This document shows positions 36,074-41,406 of a stretch of DNA of 41,406 nucleotides, in pieces. The position numbers and the translations under genes were made by a program. The stretch covers positions 1 through 41,406 of the IMG/VR virus record IMGVR_UViG_3300031654_000010; one strand, given 5' to 3'. The DNA is from a virus. The notes under the pieces were generated by a model. The model had not been told where the DNA came from. It did not search any database and saw only the letters and a program-made list of their open reading frames with translations. Within the stretch, counting starts at the first letter, position 1, and each line of letters begins with the position of its first letter.

Positions 36074-36453
36074 TTTACAACCTTAATAATTATTGCTAAT
36101 GGTGTGAAATAACTCCATGAAAATTCAACAGCAATAGGAATTTCTTGAAATATTCTGCCGTAACGATAGACCCACCAAATACCTCGCCAATACTTTCTAG
36201 CGAAAAACTCTAAAACAACAGCAATGATAGCAGGGTAGGTTTGTGTGTAGAAAAAGCTACGGTACTCAGGGGCATAAAAAACCCTCCTTAGCCCCAATAC
36301 TTTAAGGCGATTCTCAAATTCAGGTTCTCTATCTAGTAATCTTCGAGCAACCAGATGAACTCCCACGCCGTGCCATTTCATATCCGGCTCAAGGATTTTA
36401 AGAGTTTCAAGAAATGTCTTTCCGTCTACTGTTATCGATGTTGCCTCTATCAT
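36052..36453 (-). CDS. Hypothetical protein, possibly membrane-associated (133 aa)
   Basis: I choose ATG 36453 because AAAGGAGTAG precedes it; a longer frame to 36495 lacks a site. The C-terminal half is rich in Trp, Tyr, Phe and Arg (EFFARKYWRGIWWVYRYGRI, FSWSYFTPLAIIIKVVKWFK), with a short hydrophobic helix near the end. No family is recognised. It lies between a zinc-ribbon gene and TerL, overlapping TerL by 22 bases. Confidence 0.6.
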   Translation of the reverse strand: MIEATSITVDGKTFLETLKILEPDMKWHGVGVHLVARRLLDREPEFENRLKVLGLRRVFYAPEYRSFFYTQTYPAIIAVVLEFFARKYWRGIWWVYRYGRIFQEIPIAVEFSWSYFTPLAIIIKVVKWFKRLR

Positions 36454-36455
36454 TT

Positions 36456-36563
36456 CTACTCCTTTACCCATATCCTCATTAGCCACACCAGCCAATCTAT
36501 CTCTTCTATAATCTCCAGTATCTCAGGGTCTTCCCTTATATCGCATCGTTTAGTTTGAGCCAT
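36456..36563 (-). CDS. Possible small acidic protein (35 aa)
   Basis: ATG 36563 with GGTGAGAG in front opens 35 codons ending in TAG directly before the next start. The product is acidic and Ile/Trp-rich (EDPEILEIIEEIDWLVWLMR), an amphipathic helix. It overlaps the end of the zinc-ribbon gene in another frame. The exact join to the next gene is the main support. Confidence 0.4.
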   Translation of the reverse strand: MAQTKRCDIREDPEILEIIEEIDWLVWLMRIWVKE

Positions 36564-36751
36564 CTCTCACCCCATTTATCAATTATTGGAGTTGCTGGAA
36601 ATCTACTATCACAATTTCTGCAATACCATGTCCCACCATATATATCCATTGAACGATGCAAGCACTCAGGGCATAGACTGTTACCATCAAATATCATCGG
36701 TATACCGATTAGACCAGCCAAATATTCCCTTATCGCTTCCTGTTTGCTCAT
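36536..36751 (-). CDS. Zinc-ribbon protein next to terminase (71 aa)
   Basis: After an N-terminal helix, residues 27-48 form a ribbon with CPEC and CRNC (LCPECLHRSMDIYGGTWYCR). The C-terminus is basic and aromatic (DKWGERWLKL). Small zinc proteins and HNH proteins often lie near terminase genes, but this one lacks HNH residues. Role unknown. Confidence 0.65.
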   Translation of the reverse strand: MSKQEAIREYLAGLIGIPMIFDGNSLCPECLHRSMDIYGGTWYCRNCDSRFPATPIIDKWGERWLKLNDAI

Positions 36752-36780
36752 TTCTCTCCTTTCCCCAGGGAACTATATAC

Positions 36781-36809
36781 TTGACACAACTAGAATAGTA
36801 TGTTATAAT
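36781..36809 (+). promoter_or_regulatory. Consensus promoter pointing against the packaging operon
   Basis: TTGACA (36781-36786), 17 bases and TATAAT (36804-36809) match the sigma70 consensus perfectly. Its transcript would run rightward through 36812-37167 and then antisense to the TerS gene. No convincing protein gene follows on that strand, so an antisense or small RNA is the likely product. Confidence 0.75.
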
Positions 36810-36916
36810 GGTTGTATAAAGTAAAGATAAGGAAAAAACCAGAAAGGCATAAATCCCCACCGCTTTCTCGTTATAGGCATCTTACTTTTACACCTGCTAC
36901 AAGAACCTCTTTTCAT
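36803..36916 (-). CDS. Possible small protein with CxxC (37 aa)
   Basis: ATG 36916 behind AAAGGAGAAGAT opens 37 codons. The product has CSRCKSK, then a basic stretch and an aromatic end (WGFMPFWFFPYLYFI), fitting a small membrane-bound or zinc-linked peptide. Its stop overlaps the -10 box of the opposing promoter. The good ribosome-binding site supports it; no homologue is known to me. Confidence 0.4.
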   Translation of the reverse strand: MKRGSCSRCKSKMPITRKRWGFMPFWFFPYLYFIQPL

Positions 36917-37167
36917 ATCTTCTCCTTTTTCTACCTTAAAAAAATTACGGGTACCTATAGTAGCTCTCGCCTCTCAAGGATTTACACGCCCACCCCCTCT
37001 CCTTGCCTACAGGGATGGTACTTTAGCCAGGGCAGGACAGCGTGTTTATGCGGATGCGACCCCCGCTGCCTTCTGTCTTACTGGTGGGTTTCTCACGCCT
37101 GACAATCTGTCCACATCTGGCACGCTAAAAAGCTAGGCGTGAAATGGTTCGCACAATGGAACTTATG
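36917..37167. other. Gap between TerS and downstream genes
   Basis: I see no convincing gene here. A 96-codon plus-strand frame (36812-37102) has an unusual composition and only a TTG start. TCACGCCT (37093-37100) and AGGCGTGA (37135-37142) form an 8-base stem around a smaller GACA/TGTC hairpin. CCCCCTCTCCTT at 36993-37004 matches one arm of the terminator at 9792. The transcript from the promoter at 36781 would cover this stretch. Confidence 0.4.
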
Positions 37168-37725
37168 TTAACTACCAGCCTCAAGCTCTGGTATCTCTCT
37201 TACCTCTCCCTCGATGGTCGGCTCCTGCTCAGGCATACCCAGGTTATACTCGACATGGGTGATTGTGATTTCCTTAGTCTCGTTTATATCCACCCGAGTC
37301 CTGTCCTTCCTGCCCCACCGGTCAGGATGGCGACGTTCCAAATATGTAGCTGCTGATAGCCATTCTCCACCAGTCTCGGTTATTTCTATAGTCTGCTTGC
37401 CCTCATCATCAGTTCTGACAACACGCTTTCGTTCTCCTGGCATAGCGGCATCAACTAGGCGTGCCACAATTGTGGCCTCCTGTTCAGCTTCAGCTCTTTT
37501 TACTGCACAAAGAAAGGAAAAATACATACCACCGCCGTTTTTTTCTTCTTCCTGAGCTTTATCAAGCCAATTACTATAAGTAACTGGGGTAATACCTACG
37601 GCTTGGCAGGCTACAGAAAGATAGTTACCCTCGGCTATGTATTTACAGATATTCTCTTGGAGTTCTGGTGTCAGCTTGGTAGGTCTGCCGGTTCCCTTGT
37701 AGTTCGCTGGTTTACTGGTTGTCAT
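37168..37725 (-). CDS. terS: Terminase small subunit
   Basis: The 185-residue protein has the TerS N-terminal HTH: GRPTKLTPELQENICKYIAE (13-32), GNYLSVACQAVGITPVTYSN, WLDKAQEE. The central oligomerisation region follows (FLCAVKRAEAEQEATIVARL, WLSAATYLERRHPDRWGRKD), and then an acidic tail. The YLERRHPDRWG motif is very typical of this family. TerS recognises the packaging site and feeds DNA to TerL. TerL lies 1.1 kb further on, separated by small genes and a gap. The start follows GAGGAG. Confidence 0.9.
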   Translation of the reverse strand: MTTSKPANYKGTGRPTKLTPELQENICKYIAEGNYLSVACQAVGITPVTYSNWLDKAQEEEKNGGGMYFSFLCAVKRAEAEQEATIVARLVDAAMPGERKRVVRTDDEGKQTIEITETGGEWLSAATYLERRHPDRWGRKDRTRVDINETKEITITHVEYNLGMPEQEPTIEGEVREIPELEAGS

Positions 37726-37839
37726 TGTTGCTTACTCCTCGGTAGATAGATTTTTCTTTGGTTCTTTCTTTTTACGCACTCACACAAACACACTCAAAAA
37801 GAGGGGACATAGTTGCATAGTGTAGAGAGTAGGAAAATC

Positions 37840-37981
37840 TGTGAACTATTAGCTTTGCTCAAGCGTAGAGAAAGTTCACACGCAAAATTAAATTGTTCAC
37901 AGAAAAGCTCAAATAGTTCACAAGATAGTTCACAGATTTAGAAATGCTCAGGCGTAATAGTTCACAAGTCCAATTGTGAAC
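37840..37981. repeat. Seven-site GTTCACA array (candidate replication origin or operator)
   Basis: GTTCACA occurs at 37874, 37895, 37916, 37928 and 37960, and as its reverse complement TGTGAAC at 37840 and 37975, framing the array. The first direct copies are 21 bases apart, two helical turns. A second element, GCTCAAGCGTA (37857) or GCTCAGGCGTA (37946), accompanies it. The stretch is A/T-rich and free of genes, next to the DUF3987-like ATPase. Iterons of a replication origin fit best; sites for a regulator of terS are the alternative. Confidence 0.7.
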
Positions 37982-37984
37982 TAT

Positions 37985-39187
37985 TCAATTATCTTTATCG
38001 CCATCTAGCTTTTCAGAAACATAAAATAATGCCGTCTTCGTAGCACCCTTTTCCTTCAAAACTCTTACCTCTTCCCTCTCAACAGACGTCTGAACGATAA
38101 CATCGAACTCCCTAGCTGTTTTGTGCATTATTCTTATAGCGTCCTTTCGCTGAACCCCGCCATTTCTTCTAGCAAGATTTAAGAATTTCTGAACATCGAG
38201 TTCCAACTTTGACTTGATAAACCCAGTCTCAGCTAGGTTAACGGCCTGCTCGATAAGCCACATGCCGAGGGTGGTTGCATTTAACAGGTTATCTTCATTG
38301 AGTATGTACTTGCCTAACGGCTCCGGCTGCTCCGATACGCATAGCAGGACTGCTAACTTGAGAACATGGGAAGCCAGCCGGGACTGAAAGCCCAGCAGCT
38401 CGGGGTTATAGTCTTTCGCCAGCTCCTTTTCAGCTTTGCGTACCCATTCATTGTATTCGTCAAGTATCTGGCTGACATCTACCCACGACTGGTCAAGTTC
38501 TTTGATGCCCTTCAAGAACTCAACCAGCTCAGCCCGCTTCGCCTTGTCATAGCCCAGCTTTAAGCCCGTGTCCTCGCCCTTGGTGGCACCGGGTATAATA
38601 ATGAACCGCCCCATCAACCCGCCCCGCAGGTCCCCTTCGGTCAACTTCTCTTTCAACCAGTCAAGGGTACTAGCTGCCAGTATGTTCAAGGCCGGTCGGT
38701 GTATCGTCTGCTTGCCATCCCTCAATGTCTGCCGGCTGTACTCCTGCCGACAGTCGAAGAGGTCTACAACTATTTCCCTGAAGCCTTGGGCGTAGTCTCG
38801 GTTCCACATGGCTAATACTGCTGCAAACTCTGATATCGGGTACAAGACATTAGGGCTAGACTTCAGTACTGCTAAAAACTTCTCCCGCGACTGCTCGCCT
38901 GATAGTATCAGGTCGGTGTCAACATCGGCTATCAGGTCTTCAGCTATTCCGACTGCCGTTGACTTCCGGTAAAGCCCGGAAGGAGCTATCAACAGAGTGT
39001 AAAGGTTAGTCCACTGCCGGCGACCACCATAACCAGGATAGATAATGCGTGAACCGCAGATGGTAGCCAGTGCCGTCAGGCCAGCCCCAAGATGGAACTC
39101 CAGAGGCGCATCAGTAAGGCTAGAGGCATACTTTAGGTACTCGGCAAGGAAGCCGGTCAATTCAATCTTCTCTATTATGGACTTCAC
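37985..39187 (-). CDS. DUF3987-like replication ATPase (primase/helicase type)
   Basis: The 400-residue protein has an N-terminal helical part and a P-loop LIAPSGLYRKST (66-77), a variant Walker A. An acidic Walker-B-like segment follows (VLYPISEFAAVLAMW). The core is typical of the DUF3987 group of phage and plasmid primase-helicase-like proteins (TIHRPALNILAASTLDWLKE, LRGGLMGRFIIIPG). A C-terminal helical domain of about 60 residues ends it. There is no primase catalytic domain, so it may act with host primase. It is followed by the GTTCACA array, supporting a replication role. Confidence 0.75.
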   Translation of the reverse strand: MKSIIEKIELTGFLAEYLKYASSLTDAPLEFHLGAGLTALATICGSRIIYPGYGGRRQWTNLYTLLIAPSGLYRKSTAVGIAEDLIADVDTDLILSGEQSREKFLAVLKSSPNVLYPISEFAAVLAMWNRDYAQGFREIVVDLFDCRQEYSRQTLRDGKQTIHRPALNILAASTLDWLKEKLTEGDLRGGLMGRFIIIPGATKGEDTGLKLGYDKAKRAELVEFLKGIKELDQSWVDVSQILDEYNEWVRKAEKELAKDYNPELLGFQSRLASHVLKLAVLLCVSEQPEPLGKYILNEDNLLNATTLGMWLIEQAVNLAETGFIKSKLELDVQKFLNLARRNGGVQRKDAIRIMHKTAREFDVIVQTSVEREEVRVLKEKGATKTALFYVSEKLDGDKDN

Positions 39188-39639
39188 CGGCCACTCCTCA
39201 GAATACGGTCAGTAATGTCCTCCCTGCCTTGCTCACCTCCTGACTTTACTTCTTTGCCTTCTCTCTCTTTCTGGTATAGTAGCCTGTTTATACGATTGAC
39301 CTCAGCCCTGAGCTGGTCAATATCCTTGTCAACCGGGCGAGTTCTGAAAATAGGTGCGCGCGCACCTATTTGAGATTCAGGCTCCGGTTCTGGCAGTTCA
39401 TAACTCCCCGGGTCCGCCCAGCCGTGATAACTGCATAAAGCCCTGTAATAGCTGTATGAAATAGGGAAGTCAAAATCTTCCGGCCTTACCTGGTGGTAGT
39501 GCTCAGGCTGGTTGAACTCATGACACTTGCAGTAAACGAAAGCATGAGGCACCAGCCTGCCCGACTTACTCCAGAAAGGGATTAAACCAGAGCCGTCACA
39601 CTCAGAAAAAGGGCATCGTGAAGGGGCTTTCTCATTCAT
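39184..39639 (-). CDS. Zinc-binding replication-associated protein (151 aa)
   Basis: I choose ATG 39639, behind GAGGGGGTGG and overlapping the upstream stop. The N-terminal part has CPFSECDGSGLIPF and YCKCHEF, a four-cysteine zinc site like that of some helicase-loader and DnaJ-type knuckles. A disordered middle leads to a helical C-terminus (QLRAEVNRINRLLYQKEREG). It overlaps the ATPase gene by four bases, so it is likely its partner, perhaps a loader. A 24-base perfect palindrome lies within its coding sequence. Confidence 0.6.
   Translation of the reverse strand: MNEKAPSRCPFSECDGSGLIPFWSKSGRLVPHAFVYCKCHEFNQPEHYHQVRPEDFDFPISYSYYRALCSYHGWADPGSYELPEPEPESQIGARAPIFRTRPVDKDIDQLRAEVNRINRLLYQKEREGKEVKSGGEQGREDITDRILRSGR
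39348..39371. repeat. 24-base perfect palindrome with GCGCGC centre
   Basis: AAATAGGTGCGC is followed at once by its exact reverse complement, with no spacer. It lies inside a coding sequence and encodes IGARAPI. The unusually long perfect symmetry suggests a DNA site (protein binding, nicking or recombination) kept in the gene. Confidence 0.85.
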
Positions 39640-39832
39640 TGACCACCCCCTCACCGTCATTCAAGTGCTGGAAGTTCGGCCTGCGCCTGCTCGCTCTACA
39701 ATTCGGGCATCTCTTCGGCTCGGCAAGGAACCGATCCTTGAAATACTGCTGCTCGCCGGCAGTAAATATGAACTCAGCCCCGCAATCCTTACATATTAGA
39801 TGCTTGTCCTGGAACTCCTGTATATCTTCCAT
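39632..39832 (-). CDS. Zinc-ribbon protein of the zf-trcl type (66 aa)
   Basis: LICKDCGAEFIFTAGEQQYF (13-32) and EPKRCPNCRASRRR (38-51) match the small 'probable zinc ribbon' family with CxDCG, FTxGEQ and KRCPxCR. The family is widespread in bacteria and phages, with unknown biochemical function and probable nucleic-acid contact through the basic end. It is the first gene after the 39833-40063 gap and overlaps the next gene by 8 bases. Confidence 0.8.
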   Translation of the reverse strand: MEDIQEFQDKHLICKDCGAEFIFTAGEQQYFKDRFLAEPKRCPNCRASRRRPNFQHLNDGEGVVNE

Positions 39833-39866
39833 AGCTTACCCTCCCTTGTCTATCTGAAATGAAAGA

Positions 39867-39934
39867 GGACTACCGTTTTTTGTCGCAGTAGTCCCTTGGT
39901 GTTAGTATATGCACATTGTATGTGATAAAGTCAA
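39867..39934 (-). promoter_or_regulatory. Possible leftward promoter with operator and leader hairpin
   Basis: Leftward, TTGACT (39934-39929) and TATACT (39909-39904) are 19 bases apart, longer than ideal. A 13-base inverted repeat, CACAT-TGT-ATGTG (39912-39924), lies between them. The leader would then contain a GGACTAC/GTAGTCC hairpin (39867-39873 with 39888-39894). It could start the replication genes. The rest of the gap 39833-40063 shows no gene. Confidence 0.45.
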
Positions 39935-40063
39935 TAGATCAGGACAGACAATTTTTGTTTAAGAGTAAAATAAATTTTTGTAGTAAAACAGTGTTTAGGC
40001 TTAAATCTGAAATTTGAGCGTGGAGTTTTGCAGTGAATTTACGATATTAACAAATGTTTACAA

Positions 40064-40399
40064 CTATTTTTTGCGGTGCAAACTTGCATGTTCGCTAGGC
40101 GTAAGAAGCTCCAAGTTATCAGGTCTATCATCGTCCCTTATACCATTCTTGTGATGTACAACCATACCTTCAGGGATTGGCTCGCCAGTTATGCTTTCCA
40201 TCATTAGATTGCAAAGCTTAATATATCCCTGAGCATCCTGTCTCGGATGCCCTTTAGCAAATATGTAAATGTAACCATGCCTATGATGCTGACCATTTCG
40301 TCTATTTGGTCTTGGTCTCTTTTCATTATTAATGCGTATCCTTCCATATAGTACCATCCTGGCTCTCCAATATGTATGGTCAAATATCCCGGTTGGCAT
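40064..40399 (-). CDS. HNH homing-type endonuclease
   Basis: The 111-residue protein ends with an HNH motif: VVHHKNGIRDDDRPDNLELL (80-99) with His82-His83, Asn95 and a final SEHASLHRK. The front half is basic with GYIYIFAKGHPRQDAQGYIK, a fold common in phage HNH proteins. It overlaps the HTH gene upstream by one base (TAATG). It may be a free-standing homing nuclease or serve DNA processing. No interrupted gene lies next to it. Confidence 0.85.
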   Translation of the reverse strand: MPTGIFDHTYWRARMVLYGRIRINNEKRPRPNRRNGQHHRHGYIYIFAKGHPRQDAQGYIKLCNLMMESITGEPIPEGMVVHHKNGIRDDDRPDNLELLTPSEHASLHRKK

Positions 40400-40581
40400 T
40401 ACTCAATTCTCCGGGGTTGCTTTAATTTCTCTACATCTTCACGCCTTACTAACTTCTTTCGCTTGTCCAGTTCATCAGAGTATACCGGGAGGACTCCTTG
40501 TTTAACCAAGCGCCAGATTTTAGGCTTACTTACTTTCAGATATTCTCTCGCTTCTTTCAAAGTCAAGTATTCACTTTCCAT
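40399..40581 (-). CDS. Excisionase/MerR-type HTH protein (60 aa)
   Basis: The 60-residue protein is a winged-helix DNA-binding domain of the HTH_17 type: YLTLKEAREYLKVSKPKIWR, then LVKQGVLPVYSDELDKRKKL and VRREDVEKL. Such proteins act as excisionases or transcription regulators. It is the first gene of the leftward replication/late block. Its promoter's -10 ends at 40588, so transcription would begin at or next to the ATG (40581). No Shine-Dalgarno sequence is present, so it is probably leaderless. Confidence 0.85.
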   Translation of the reverse strand: MESEYLTLKEAREYLKVSKPKIWRLVKQGVLPVYSDELDKRKKLVRREDVEKLKQPRRIE

Positions 40582-40587
40582 GTTTTA

Positions 40588-40616
40588 ATTGTAACAAAGG
40601 ATTACTATTCTGTCAA
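40588..40616 (-). promoter_or_regulatory. Leftward promoter of the HTH gene and late block
   Basis: Read leftward: TTGACA (40616-40611), 17 bases, TACAAT (40593-40588). The start point would coincide with the ATG at 40581. It is divergent from the promoter at 40646, leaving 29 bases between the two -35 boxes. Confidence 0.85.
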
Positions 40617-40645
40617 GATAGGTTAAAATATTTTGCAAAAGGGTA

Positions 40646-40674
40646 TTGACAAAGGGTTAAACTGGATATATAAT
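40646..40674 (+). promoter_or_regulatory. Rightward promoter of the junction cluster
   Basis: TTGACA (40646-40651), 17 bases, TATAAT (40669-40674), a perfect consensus. The leader to the first ATG at 40708 contains AAAAGGAGG. It drives the six small plus-strand genes that wrap round to 747. Confidence 0.9.
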
Positions 40675-40707
40675 AGGTTACAGAAGGTAATGAAAAGGAG
40701 GCAATCA

Positions 40708-40956
40708 ATGGAGTACATCATCAAGAATCAGACAGTCACCACCTGCCGGGCAGTATGGGAACCCGATGAACCAGCAACATCACAGCTTATTGACCCTCTG
40801 CTTGCTGATATTTGCGGTCAAGAGGTTGATGGGGCATTTCTAGCCACCCGGGAGAGAGCGAAGGAAATCCTGACCTGGGGTCAAATGAAGATGGCAGACT
40901 TGGAAGTAATACTTACTTCCTACCATGATGGATACACATCAGCTCTCATGATATAA
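40708..40956 (+). CDS. First protein of the plus-strand cluster (82 aa)
   Basis: I use ATG 40708, preceded by AAAGGAGGCAATCA; the frame open upstream runs into the promoter. The 82-residue product is an alpha/beta protein (MEYIIKNQTVTTCRAVWEPD, then a helical ATRERAKEILTWGQMKMADL). No family is recognised. As the first gene behind a consensus promoter it should be made early and strongly. A short CCTCAC/GTGAGG hairpin (40967-40985) follows before the next gene. Confidence 0.65.
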   Translation: MEYIIKNQTVTTCRAVWEPDEPATSQLIDPLLADICGQEVDGAFLATRERAKEILTWGQMKMADLEVILTSYHDGYTSALMI

Positions 40957-41012
40957 TTGTTAGTAACCTCACGGAAATGGTGAGGAAATAAAAGAGAGGA
41001 GAGGTTAGATAA

Positions 41013-41210
41013 ATGAGTATATCTTTTGACCTTCGCCAGATTGTAGAAGGTAGTGATAAACAAACTAACTTTACAACCATGCTGTTGAAGCTAATATTTA
41101 AGGCTGATTTATCAAATCTTGAAAAGTTACGCAAGGGCTTCCCAAATGCTGTTCAAACAATAGAACATTATAAAGCCACTGGCGACATTTTAAATCTAGA
41201 ATCAGATTGA
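41013..41210 (+). CDS. Hypothetical helical protein (65 aa)
   Basis: ATG 41013 follows GAGAGGAGAGG. The 65-residue protein is helical throughout (TNFTTMLLKLIFKADLSNLE, KLRKGFPNAVQTIEHYKATG). No family is recognised. It lies in the plus-strand cluster 12 bases before the junction-spanning gene. Confidence 0.6.
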   Translation: MSISFDLRQIVEGSDKQTNFTTMLLKLIFKADLSNLEKLRKGFPNAVQTIEHYKATGDILNLESD

Positions 41211-41222
41211 GAGGTTAAGGAA

Positions 41223-41406
41223 GTGGAAACAGTAAGAGACAGTGCAATCTCAATGATCTGCGGGAACCTGGTAATGGCCGGGGTCCTGCTGCCCCGTGAA
41301 GTAGCCTACTATATGAGCTATCTCAGCAAGGTCAGCGACCATGAGCTGGCGGACACTCTGGGCAGGAGCATGTTGAACTACAAGAAAGCCCTTGAGTTTG
41401 ACGCTA
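41223..41406 (+). CDS. N-terminal part of junction-spanning small protein
   Basis: GTG 41223 follows AGGTTAAGGAA. The frame (VETVRDSAISMICGNLVMAG ...) stays open to the window's end and continues in the same frame at base 1 of the left repeat to a stop at 144. This gives about 66 residues. The unbroken frame across the repeat is good evidence that the molecule is circular. Function unknown. Confidence 0.7.
   Translation, partial: METVRDSAISMICGNLVMAGVLLPREVAYYMSYLSKVSDHELADTLGRSMLNYKKALEFDA
41280..41406. repeat. Direct terminal repeat, right copy
   Basis: Exact copy of bases 1-127. See the left copy: most likely the overlap of a circular assembly rather than a biological terminal repeat. 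Confidence 0.9.

Noticed and set aside
36812-37102. A 96-codon plus-strand frame behind a consensus promoter
   Set aside because: It has only a TTG start three bases after the -10 box, no ribosome-binding site and an unnatural Ser/Pro/Arg/Cys-rich composition. I treat the promoter as real but the frame as chance.
37840-37981. CRISPR-like array
   Set aside because: The repeated unit is only 7 bases, occurs in both orientations and has uneven spacing. It is an array of binding sites, not repeats and spacers.

Overview
The window is most likely the complete circular genome of a tailed bacteriophage (Caudoviricetes), about 41,279 unique bases. The first 127 bases are repeated exactly as the last 127, and one gene reads through the junction. 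Recognisable phage genes are a small and a large terminase subunit, a portal, a scaffold-like protein, a P22-type coat protein and tail or fibre proteins. Sigma70-type promoters with TTGACA and TATAAT boxes, strong Shine-Dalgarno sites, a bacterial lipoprotein signal and a DnaA domain IV protein point to a bacterial host. The host cannot be named from the sequence. A radical SAM enzyme fits an anaerobic or low-oxygen host, which is inference. There is no recognisable integrase, tape-measure protein or endolysin, so lifestyle and tail type remain open. A short-tailed virion is suggested by the giant protein beside the portal.

Layout. (1) From 40.65 kb through the junction to 0.75 kb is a short plus-strand cluster of small genes. 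It has a consensus promoter and ends at a terminator at 0.80 kb. (2) From 9.2 down to 0.83 kb is a minus-strand run of mostly small early genes: a Cro-like repressor, many zinc-ribbon proteins, a Gp3-like RDF-family protein, a DnaA-domain-IV protein, a VRR-NUC nuclease, a DPPW methyltransferase and a sigma-region-4-like regulator. A highly structured non-coding stretch lies at 5.37-5.62 kb. (3) The 9.2-9.35 kb gap is a CI/Cro-like switch with two divergent consensus promoters and matching operators. (4) From 40.6 down to 9.85 kb is the minus-strand replication, packaging, virion and lysis block. In order it holds an HTH protein, HNH nuclease, zinc ribbons, a DUF3987-like ATPase, an iteron-like array, TerS, TerL, portal, a 2,398-residue protein, scaffold, an intron-split coat gene, tail genes, a lipoprotein, a radical SAM cassette, a holin-like gene and a terminator.

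Two things stand out. First, 10.5-13.0 kb encodes a fibre-like protein with 21 motifs of the form aromatic-X-Asp/Asn (H/W/Y-x-D/N) in about 91 residues. It is followed directly by a radical SAM/SPASM enzyme and a DUF483-like cysteine protein. This looks like a virion-protein modification cassette; a plausible chemistry is repeated three-residue cyclophane cross-linking, which is inference. Second, the coat gene is interrupted by a 679-base group I intron carrying a LAGLIDADG endonuclease. P1, P7, P9 and P10 pairings can be read directly, which lets the spliced coat protein be predicted.

Further points of interest are a seven-site GTTCACA array beside the replication ATPase, apparently leaderless regulator genes, a consensus promoter pointing against the packaging operon, a 24-base perfect palindrome inside a coding sequence, and a palindromic repeat inserted in frame in the radical SAM gene.
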